Of a stretch of DNA of 64,000 bases, positions 16,863 through 23,684 are shown one piece after another. Each line of letters starts with the position of its first letter. Within the stretch, counting starts at the first letter, position 1. The notes beneath the pieces are model-generated. The model saw only the letters and a program-made list of their open reading frames with translations. It did not search any database and had not been told where the DNA came from. Source of the DNA: CAZCPB01 sp044223975 (GTDB taxonomy: Bacteria; Planctomycetota; Phycisphaerae; Phycisphaerales; UBA1924); contig JBGALI010000010.1 in assembly GCA_044223975.1 (NCBI GenBank), forward strand, positions 127,872-191,871, in the 5' to 3' direction. The translations under genes and the position numbers were made by a program.

Positions 16863-17825
16863 ATGTCTACCGGGATCACGGCTTCGCCTCGGGCGGCGGC
16901 ATGGCGGTACACGGGAGCGTTCTGGGTTGCTGTGACGCTGGGCGCGATGGGCCTGGGAGGTTGCGCTTCGGAGCCGCGGACGTTCGCAACGCCTGACGCG
17001 GCGGTCGATTCGCTCGTCGGTGCGCTGCGCGTCAACGACGAGAAAGCGCTGGAGAGCATTCTGGGCCCCGACACGAGCAAGGTCCTTACCTCGGGCGACT
17101 CGGTCGCCGACGCCAACCGGCGCGCCGACTTCCTCCGCCTGTACGACGAGAAGCACCGCCTGACCCCCGTCGAGGATGAGTCGGTCACCCTCGAAGTGGG
17201 AGCGACGGACTGGCCGATGCCCATCCCGGTCGTGAAGGGCGACCAGGGATGGTACTTCGACACCGCCGCGGGGCTGGACGAGATGCTTTCGCGGCGCATC
17301 GGGCACAACGAGCTCGACGCGATCGAAACGTGCCTGGCGATCGCCGATGCGCAGCGGGAATACGCCGCGGCGGATTTCAACGGTGACGGCTGGCGTGAGT
17401 ACGCCCGGACCTTCTGGAGCGACCCCGGCACCAAGGACGGCCTGTACTGGCCGGCCACGGCCGATGCGCCCGACAGCCCTCTGGGAGTGCTCGTCGCGTC
17501 GGCGACGTCCGAGGGGTACACCGCGAGCACCGGCGGTGGCCCGCGCCCGTATCACGGGTACTACTACCGCATCCTTACCGGCCAAGGGCCTGATGCTCCG
17601 GGCGGGGCGATGGACTACATCGTTCAGGGCCACATGATCGCCGGGTTCGCCGTCGTGGCGTGGCCCGCCGATTATGGCAACTCGGGCCTCAAGACGTTCA
17701 TGGTGAGCTACAACGAGGTGGTGTACGAGCGCGACCTGGGCGACGACACGGACAAACTCGCCCGGGCGATGACCGTTTTCAACCCGGGGGCGGGTTGGAA
17801 GCCGTGCGAAGTTCCGAAGCCGTGA
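16863..17825 (+). CDS. DUF2950 family lipoprotein
   Basis: A 320-residue protein starting at an ATG with GAGGAATC upstream. The N-terminus has a hydrophobic stretch ending in LGGCAS, a good lipobox. The DUF2950 body is recognisable: 'PDAAVDSLVGALRVNDEKALESILGPD', 'GDQGWYFDTAAGLDEMLSRRIGHNEL', 'REYAAADFNGDGWREYA', 'PYHGYYYRILTGQG' and 'TFMVSYNEVVYERDLG'. Members are periplasmic or outer-membrane lipoproteins of unknown role. It follows the DUF3300 gene on the same strand and they probably form one unit. Confidence 0.9.
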   Translation: MSTGITASPRAAAWRYTGAFWVAVTLGAMGLGGCASEPRTFATPDAAVDSLVGALRVNDEKALESILGPDTSKVLTSGDSVADANRRADFLRLYDEKHRLTPVEDESVTLEVGATDWPMPIPVVKGDQGWYFDTAAGLDEMLSRRIGHNELDAIETCLAIADAQREYAAADFNGDGWREYARTFWSDPGTKDGLYWPATADAPDSPLGVLVASATSEGYTASTGGGPRPYHGYYYRILTGQGPDAPGGAMDYIVQGHMIAGFAVVAWPADYGNSGLKTFMVSYNEVVYERDLGDDTDKLARAMTVFNPGAGWKPCEVPKP

Positions 17826-17959
17826 GTTGAGCCACGAACGGCGAGTACCCGCCGGGCGTCGTCGCCGATTTCGGGACGATCCGCGTGGAGACGTCATCAC
17901 GCCGCACCACGGGCGTGCCCGGATCGGTGACCGGCACGCGGGACTGACACTTCCCGATG

Positions 17960-18190
17960 TCAGGCCGGTCGGTCGTGCGTTCCTTTGAGCTCCGCTTCCG
18001 CCTTCGACCAATCGGCCGCCTCGTGGCCCGGTGCGCCGTGGCGCGCCTGTGAAATCTCGTAGGCGCGGGCGCGGATGCGGTCTTGGGTCGGCTGTGCGGC
18101 GCTGATGACCGACGCGCCGGGGCGCGCCTTGGAGGCGGCACTCGGGGGCTGAGTGTCGTGCGGGGTGTTCTGTCGACCGTGGTGAGACAT
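17960..18190 (-). CDS. DUF2934 domain small protein
   Basis: A 76-residue protein. Its C-terminal half, 'RIRARAYEISQARHGAPGHE' followed by 'DWSKAEAELKG', is the DUF2934 pattern (IRxRAYEIwxxxGxpxGxxxxdWxxAExEL). The N-terminal half is polar and low-complexity. Such proteins are common in planctomycetes, rhizobia and acidobacteria, often near stress genes; their role is unknown. GAAGGCAGAAC upstream is a weak ribosome site. Confidence 0.75.
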   Translation of the reverse strand: MSHHGRQNTPHDTQPPSAASKARPGASVISAAQPTQDRIRARAYEISQARHGAPGHEAADWSKAEAELKGTHDRPA

Positions 18191-18446
18191 GATGTTCTGC
18201 CTTCAATGAGAGGGACATGAGAGACGGGTCATGGGGATTCGAAAACAGGATCGCCCGAGATGGTCCGAGCGTGACCGATCCGCCTGGGCCGGCGAGACGA
18301 CGGGACAACCCGCACGTGGAAACACGCCTTAAAGCGCGCGGAGCTTGAACGTCGGAGAGGGGCGGATCAATCGGAGGCGCCGGCTTCCGCCAGACGCCCC
18401 CTTTGGGGGGACTGCTTGCGACCGGTGTCGCGATGTGCGGTCTGGA

Positions 18447-18977
18447 TCAGTGCGCCGCGGGCTTGGCGGGGCCGCGGACGGCAAGGTCTACGCGGTTCCA
18501 CGCGTCGCGGCTGGCGTCCTTGGCCTTGTCCCAGGTGAGGCGCGAGGCGCCCTTGGCCTTGTCCCAGCCACGGTTGAGGTCCGACTCGACACTCTCGAAG
18601 GTCTTGCCGTCGCTGCCGCGGCTGGCGTAGCTCTCCCAGCCGTAGCGGTACGCGGGCGCGAACTCGTCGTAGCCGTAGGTGGACTGGGCGTACGGCCTCG
18701 AGGAGTACGTGTCGCGCCAGTACTTGGTTTCGACGGTCGGGTTGACGGCCTCGGCCGCGGCTTTGCCCATGATTCCGCCGACGACCGCGCCCACCGCCGC
18801 GCCGGCCACAGCGCCGACCGGCCCGCCGAGCGCGCCGCCTGCCGCGCCCGCCGCGGCCCCGGCGCCGATTGCGCCCAAGCCCGTGCCGACCGGGTGCGAA
18901 CCGATCGCGCCGGTGATCGGGTCGCGGTTGGCGTCCGCTCCGGAGGAGCGGGGATCATTCGTATTCTGCTGACTCAT
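18447..18977 (-). CDS. Glycine-zipper protein with C-terminal WDKAK repeats
   Basis: A 176-residue protein. The start at 18977 follows GGAGATCACC. Residues 30-75 are a Gly/Ala zipper ('GAIGAGAAAGAAGGALGGPV', 'GAVVGGIMGKAAAE') of the sort that packs in membranes. It is followed by a Tyr-rich part ('YRYGWESYASRG') and two short repeats, RGWDKAKGASRLT and TWDKAKDASRDAWNRV, which are amphipathic helices. The architecture is widespread in Bacteria as a stress-associated membrane protein; function is unknown. It stands alone, without an evident partner. Confidence 0.78.
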   Translation of the reverse strand: MSQQNTNDPRSSGADANRDPITGAIGSHPVGTGLGAIGAGAAAGAAGGALGGPVGAVAGAAVGAVVGGIMGKAAAEAVNPTVETKYWRDTYSSRPYAQSTYGYDEFAPAYRYGWESYASRGSDGKTFESVESDLNRGWDKAKGASRLTWDKAKDASRDAWNRVDLAVRGPAKPAAH

Positions 18978-19343
18978 GGTGATCTCCAGAAATGGGCCGG
19001 GGCGGTCGAACCTGTCCGGGCCGGGGTGGACGGCGCTCGAGGCGACCGTCGTGAAGAGACGATGTTCTGCGCGGCCGCGATGCGTCCTGGTGAGTGAGGT
19101 GAACCGAGCACCGCGCCGCCACTTTGGGGTTCGAGGGAAGCATCCGCGGTGTGCGCGCGAGGCGAGCGTGCGACGCTGCAGCGGCTTCCTTCCACCTGAC
19201 CGCGGATTCATGCGGGCGGGGGATGCCGCGGCGCGCCGGGCGCCGCCCCCGATCCGCTCATCGGATCGGAGACTTGATCACCAACATGATGGCGTGCTGC
19301 GGGTGAACGGCTACGGCGAAGACTTCCTCCATCGGCGACGGGC
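18978..19343. other. Intergenic region, nothing recognised
   Basis: 366 bp upstream of the glycine-zipper gene and downstream of the LuxR-type response regulator. Frames through it are Arg-rich artefacts. No operator-like dyad or terminator was identified. Confidence 0.5.
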
Positions 19344-20150
19344 TCAGGCCTCGGCGAGCCCTTCGCGGATGGCAAAGCGCATGAGATCGGCGCGGGCGAT
19401 GATGCCCAGCTTCTTCATCATGCGGCCCTGGTGCGCATCCACGGTCTTGGCGCTGCGGCAGAGCTCCGACGCGATCTGGGTTCGCGAGAGTCCCTTGCCG
19501 ATGAACCTGAGAATCTCCGCTTCGCGCGGGGTCAGGGAATCCAGCAGCGTCTTGGGCGCGCCAGCGCCGTGGTCCACGCCGTGGTCCGGAGCGCGCTGAC
19601 CGTGTGTCAGCCCGCCGAGGGAGGCCGGGCGGCATCGCTCGCTGACTTTGGGTCCCAGCAGGAACGAGCCCTTGGGGTGGTTGCTCGCGACGTCGTGGAT
19701 TCCACGAACGATGTCCTTGAGCTCGTCGGACTTGGCGAAATAGCCGGACACTCCCGCCCGGAACGAGGCGGAGATGAACGCGTCGCGGATGTGCGCGCTG
19801 AGCACCACGATCTGAACGGCGGGGTGACGACGCTTGGTTCGGTCGGCCATCTCGAACGCGTCGGGCCCGGGCATTTCGACGTCCAGGAGCACCACGTCGG
19901 GGCGCAGGCGCTCGACTTCCTCCGCCAGGCGAGCGGCCGAGTCCAGGTGCCCGACCACTTCGAGGCCCCCTTCAACGGCGAACCTGGCCTTGAGTCCCTC
20001 GACCAGCACGGCGTGGTCGTCGACGCAGAGCACCCGGATGGCGTGCGAAGCGAGCCCGGCGCGCGACACGGCCGCGGTCTCCACGGAAGGCGCCGCGCTC
20101 TCGCCCCGCCCAGCCTTGGTCACCGCGCGGATCTTTGCCTGACGAGCCAT
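19344..20150 (-). CDS. NarL/LuxR-type response regulator
   Basis: A 268-residue protein. A Lys/Ala-rich leader of about 36 residues is followed by a receiver domain ('IRVLCVDDHAVLVEGLKARF' with the acidic pair DD44-45; phospho-acceptor Asp90 in VVLLDVEMPG) and a C-terminal LuxR helix-turn-helix ('LDSLTPREAEILRFIGKGLS', 'RTQIASELCRSAKTVDAHQ'). It should bind DNA when phosphorylated. The start at 20150 has GGGAGAGACG upstream. The gene lies 13 bp after the PAS histidine kinase gene, its obvious cognate. The linker between the domains is longer than usual and contains 'HGQRAPDHGVDHG'. Targets are unknown. Confidence 0.9.
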   Translation of the reverse strand: MARQAKIRAVTKAGRGESAAPSVETAAVSRAGLASHAIRVLCVDDHAVLVEGLKARFAVEGGLEVVGHLDSAARLAEEVERLRPDVVLLDVEMPGPDAFEMADRTKRRHPAVQIVVLSAHIRDAFISASFRAGVSGYFAKSDELKDIVRGIHDVASNHPKGSFLLGPKVSERCRPASLGGLTHGQRAPDHGVDHGAGAPKTLLDSLTPREAEILRFIGKGLSRTQIASELCRSAKTVDAHQGRMMKKLGIIARADLMRFAIREGLAEA

Positions 20151-20163
20151 GGACGTCTCTCCC

Positions 20164-21726
20164 TTACGCGCCGGCGAGGGCCAGGCCGATGCCGTGCCGG
20201 ATCGCCTCAAATTCGTTGTGGGGCTCGATGATTGTGGCGCCCAGCGCGGTCCACCGCGGCTGCGCCGCCTTGGGCGGCGCCCCCAGCAGGACCACCCTTC
20301 GAGCACCGCGCTGCTTCCGCCATGCCGATGCCGCGGCGAGCGCCTTTGGCGTCGGTTCCGTGACCCACACATCCGAGGCGCCCGGCCCGTTGGCGGTACC
20401 GGCCTTGAGCGTCAGCCCGGCCTTGAGGAGAACCTGCGAAACCAGCGCCGCGGCGCGGTGATCACGGACCGAGACGCTGGCCGATCGCCCGTTCGGCGCG
20501 GGCACGGACGGTCGGGTTGATACGGGGAGCACCAGCACCACGCTTGCGCCCTTTCCCGGGCGGGAATTGATCTCGACGGCGCCCCCGGCGCGGACGGCGA
20601 CCTTTCGCACCATCGGCAGGCCAAGGCCCGTGCCCAGGCCGCGCGCCTTGGTCGTGAAGAAGAGATCGAACGCGCGGCGCTGCACTTCGGCGGTCATCCC
20701 ACGCCCGTTGTCGGTCACGCCCAGTCTCACGGTGCGGCCGTCGCCGGACATGCTTGCCGCTATACGGACTCGCGCGTTGCGGCGACCGGGCGGGATCGAT
20801 TCGCCCGCGTTCACGATCAGGTTGAGCATGGCCTGGGTGAGCCAGTGGGGCGCGATCGCCACCGGGGGGAGCGCCGCGGGCAGGGACGCTTCGAGCGTGA
20901 CGTGCCTGGGAAGAGCCTTGCGCAGGAGGACTCCCACCTGCTCCCACCATCGCGCGAGATCGGTCACGCCGTCGGTGCCCGACGCGGCGAGAGCGCCGTC
21001 GGGATCGATCGCGAGGAAATGCAGGCCGTCGCTGAGATGCTGGAGGTACGAGACGGAGCGTCTCACGGCCGTCAGGTGCCCGCGCGCCGCGTCGTTGAGC
21101 CCCGCGTGCTCCAGGGCATCGAGGCGGGCGCGCACGGGGAGCAGGACGTTGTTGAGGTCGTGCCCCAGGCCGGCGGCGAGCGTGCCGAGCGAGGCCAGTC
21201 GGTCGGTGAGCTGGAGGCGGAGGTTGGCGGTGGCCAGCGCCCGGGTCTGCTCGGCGATGAAGCGGTGCAGACGCTCGCGGTTGTCGGCCGAATCGGCGCC
21301 GACGTCGATCTCGCGGCTGACGTCGCGCACGATGCCGATGAAGAACGGCGCGGTGTGCGCGGGCAGGTCGGCGCGCGACATCGACAGCTCGATCTGGATG
21401 ATCCTGCCGTCCTTGCGGACGGCGTCGAAACGGCGCGAGCGCTCGAGCCCGGCGGCCCGGTCCGGGTTGCGGTAGCGGTCCAGGTACCGGTCCAGGGCCG
21501 AGCGGCGCGGCTCGGGGATCAGGTCCTTGACGTTCCTGCCGAACAACTCCGTGGGTGTGTACCCGAATACCTGCTCCACCGAATTGCTCGCGGACTGGAT
21601 GACCCCGCCCGCGTTCATCGTGATGATCGGGTCGAACAGGCCATCGACGCTCGCCACGCCCTGCGAGCCCCGACCCGCAGAAGCCACGCTCTTGGCGGGC
21701 TTTCGGCGTCGGGTGCGAGCTGGCAT
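20164..21726 (-). CDS. PAS-domain sensor histidine kinase
   Basis: A 520-residue soluble kinase without membrane segments. Residues 26-140 form a PAS domain ('DPIITMNAGGVIQSASNSVE', 'YTPTELFGRNVKDLIPEPRR', 'FFIGIVRDVSREI'). His189 in 'LAAGLGHDLNNVLLPV' is the phospho-acceptor, in the variant HDLNN motif. The ATPase domain has 'AMLNLIVNAGES' (N box), 'LGVTDNGRGM' (G1) and 'GLGTGLGLPMVRKVA' (G2). The last 90 residues resemble a decayed receiver without a clear acceptor Asp. The LuxR-type regulator follows after 13 bp. PAS stimulus is unknown. Confidence 0.9.
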   Translation of the reverse strand: MPARTRRRKPAKSVASAGRGSQGVASVDGLFDPIITMNAGGVIQSASNSVEQVFGYTPTELFGRNVKDLIPEPRRSALDRYLDRYRNPDRAAGLERSRRFDAVRKDGRIIQIELSMSRADLPAHTAPFFIGIVRDVSREIDVGADSADNRERLHRFIAEQTRALATANLRLQLTDRLASLGTLAAGLGHDLNNVLLPVRARLDALEHAGLNDAARGHLTAVRRSVSYLQHLSDGLHFLAIDPDGALAASGTDGVTDLARWWEQVGVLLRKALPRHVTLEASLPAALPPVAIAPHWLTQAMLNLIVNAGESIPPGRRNARVRIAASMSGDGRTVRLGVTDNGRGMTAEVQRRAFDLFFTTKARGLGTGLGLPMVRKVAVRAGGAVEINSRPGKGASVVLVLPVSTRPSVPAPNGRSASVSVRDHRAAALVSQVLLKAGLTLKAGTANGPGASDVWVTEPTPKALAAASAWRKQRGARRVVLLGAPPKAAQPRWTALGATIIEPHNEFEAIRHGIGLALAGA

Positions 21727-22078
21727 GGCAAAGTCTAGAAGTCCGCGGTCGTGTTGCCGCGGCTGCGGTCGCGCCTTGCACGAGATGTAGGAAGTTTCCG
21801 CCAATTGGCGGAGAGCGGTGCAGCGAAGAGGCCCAGGGCGCGTCTCACGTGCAGGCCCGAAGGTGGCCGGTGGTACGACCGAACGGGCCCATGGCGGGCC
21901 TTCAGTACCCGCTTGTTCGTGATAACGGCGTTGGGCGCGCCATGCGGGCGGACGCCGCTCTGCGCGTCAGGGGGATGAGGGAACCTTTCGCCGTAGCCCG
22001 GGGTCGACCGGAAGTCATGATGCTCCTGCTGGCGTCGGGTACTCGACGCTGCGGCTCGTTCACCCGAAGGGAGCATTC
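21727..22078. other. Intergenic region with a GGAA-TTCC dyad
   Basis: 352 bp between the divergent kinase gene (minus) and a small plus-strand gene. A dyad GGAAGTTTCC lies near 21790, 60 bp before the kinase start, and resembles motifs near 22665 and 30400. No sigma-70 promoter was clear. Confidence 0.35.
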
Positions 22079-22399
22079 GTGAGCAACCTGGACCCCGCCG
22101 CCCGATTCGATGCCGCCCGGACCACCGCCGAAGCACTTCGCGTCAATCCGAGGGAACCCGGGACGGCGCGCCTGGCCCGCGCGATCGGCGATATTGCCGA
22201 CCCCGGCCTGGATGCCGTCAACACCGGGGACGATGCGGGTGGCGGGCGTGAAGGCGCAGACGCGATGATCGTCGTGCCGAGCGGGAAGGTCCACGTGAGC
22301 GCGGCCGCGAGCGACCCCAGGACTCATCTGTTCGACCCGGCTCGGCGCGAGATCGCGGGCCGGATATTCCCCGATGCGCCTTCGGAGCCCGCCCGTTGA
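22079..22399 (+). CDS. Small protein of unknown function
   Basis: A 106-residue soluble protein starting at GTG with AAGGGAG 6 bases upstream. The sequence reads 'FDAARTTAEALRVNPREPG', then an Asp/Gly-rich middle and 'AMIVVPSGKVHVSAAASDPR'. It resembles short planctomycete proteins that precede small anti-sigma or chaperone-like genes, but I recognise no domain. Codon use matches the neighbours and the ribosome site is good, so it is likely real. Confidence 0.5.
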   Translation: MSNLDPAARFDAARTTAEALRVNPREPGTARLARAIGDIADPGLDAVNTGDDAGGGREGADAMIVVPSGKVHVSAAASDPRTHLFDPARREIAGRIFPDAPSEPAR

Positions 22400-22767
22400 G
22401 CACCGGCGCTTCTCGATTCCCCTGGCCACTCCCGGCCGGGCATCCGACTCCACGAGCGTGGGCCGCTCGTTCGCCTGAGCCCAACCCGCGGCGCACCCGG
22501 AATGCATCAGTGTTCGGCTTGAGAAAGGTGTGGCGAGGGTCGGTGGGTCGGTTCGCCCGTCTGGCCGGTATTGCAATGAACAGGTTCATCCCCGTGGGGT
22601 CGCGCGGGGGTCGGGTGAGCCGCGGGCGAGGCGCCGGCAGATCCGACACACCCGGTTTCAAATGTGGGAAATTTCCACCTAGCGACCCGGCTCTTCCGCG
22701 CGAGATGATCCGGTCCTTGATCGCGAAATTCTGACCGCCCCCTGCCCGACCGACCCCGGAGCCCCCC
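22400..22767. other. Intergenic region with a palindromic motif
   Basis: 368 bp. A reading frame of 112 codons from a TTG at 22396 crosses it, but it has no ribosome site and no sensible composition. GTGGGAAATTTCCAC at 22664-22678 contains the perfect dyad GGAAATTTCC, 90 bp before the next gene, and AATGTGGGAAA here is repeated at 30412-30402 on the other strand. Confidence 0.4.
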
Positions 22768-23172
22768 ATGCGTCCTGACATGCCTCCAGCGTTCGACCAC
22801 GCCACGGAATCCGAATCGACGCACCGATTGGTTGAGGCTATCGCGCAGGACATGTGGGCTCGGTACAGCCGCGACGGCACGCTGAACTGGGCCGGGGTCG
22901 AGCACCACCTGGACCGGATCGTGCGGCAGGCGCGGATCGGCGTGAGATCGTCCGCGCCGGCTTCCCTGTCCGAGCGTGGCGCCGCGCGGACGCTCCCGGC
23001 GGCCCGCGAGCCGCGGGGCGGGGGCACGATCGAGCGGGGGCCGGGGGCCGCACCTTCTCGCCTCGGCGACGCCCGCGGTTCGTTCGACACGGGCGGGCGT
23101 GTCCGCGTGGGCCATGTGTTCGTCCCGAGCCGCGGCAGGCCTGTGCCAAGGGGGCAGGCGGCGGGGGCGTGA
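22768..23172 (+). CDS. Protein of unknown function
   Basis: A 134-residue protein starting MRPDMPPAFDHATE. The first 50 residues look like a folded domain ('LVEAIAQDMWARYSRDGTLN', 'WAGVEHHLDRIVRQARIG'); the remainder is Arg/Gly/Pro-rich and may be disordered. No family recognised. GGAGCCCCCC upstream is a modest ribosome site. It is 62 bp before the CsoR-fold gene and may share its transcript. Confidence 0.45.
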   Translation: MRPDMPPAFDHATESESTHRLVEAIAQDMWARYSRDGTLNWAGVEHHLDRIVRQARIGVRSSAPASLSERGAARTLPAAREPRGGGTIERGPGAAPSRLGDARGSFDTGGRVRVGHVFVPSRGRPVPRGQAAGA

Positions 23173-23234
23173 CCCTCGGCGTGCGCGCCACCGTTGACGG
23201 ATGAATCGGATCTCTGGATCGAGGAGGACTCGGG

Positions 23235-23633
23235 ATGGATAAGCGGGTTACCACGGTGAAGACCATGCGGCACTCTCACGTGAGCGAGAGTGATGAAGCC
23301 GGGCGCGTGCGCGCGGTGCTGGACACCGCGGCCCGGGACGCCAACCTGCGCCGGTTGCGCCGCGCGAGCGGTCATATCGATCTCGCCACGAGCATGGCCG
23401 AGGCCGATCGCGATTCGCGCGAGGTCATCGAAGAAATCACGGAGGTCCGGACGCTGCTCCAGGCGGTGGCCCGGGACCTCCTCCGCCGCCAGCTCACGGC
23501 GTGCCACGACGCCGCCGCGCACAACGGCAAGGCCGCGATGGACGAGATGTATCAGGAGTTGATCGGCCTGATGGCGGAATTGGCGACGCCCGAGCGCGAG
23601 GCGCGGACGCCCCACGCGGGGCGGAAACTCTGA
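23235..23633 (+). CDS. CsoR-fold regulator homologue lacking copper ligands
   Basis: A 132-residue protein with GAGGAGG-type ribosome site upstream. From residue 37 it aligns with the CsoR/RcnR/FrmR family, for example 'LLQAVARDLLRRQLTACHDA' and 'NGKAAMDEMYQELIGLMAEL', closely matching the genuine CsoR at 35420. The copper ligands of CsoR fall at Cys, His and Cys; here they read Ser61, Gln86 and Cys90, so only one is kept. It is unlikely to sense Cu(I) in the usual way. It could respond to another signal through Cys90, or form mixed assemblies with the other CsoR (inference). No CsoR-type dyad was seen before it. Confidence 0.8.
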   Translation: MDKRVTTVKTMRHSHVSESDEAGRVRAVLDTAARDANLRRLRRASGHIDLATSMAEADRDSREVIEEITEVRTLLQAVARDLLRRQLTACHDAAAHNGKAAMDEMYQELIGLMAELATPEREARTPHAGRKL

Positions 23634-23684
23634 AACACCGGGCGGTCCGGCGGCCGTCGGTCCGTCATCCGCGGCGGCGCCGTC

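Noticed and set aside
22396..22734. 112-codon frame from a TTG
   Set aside because: No ribosome site, basic low-complexity product and overlap with the dyad motif region.
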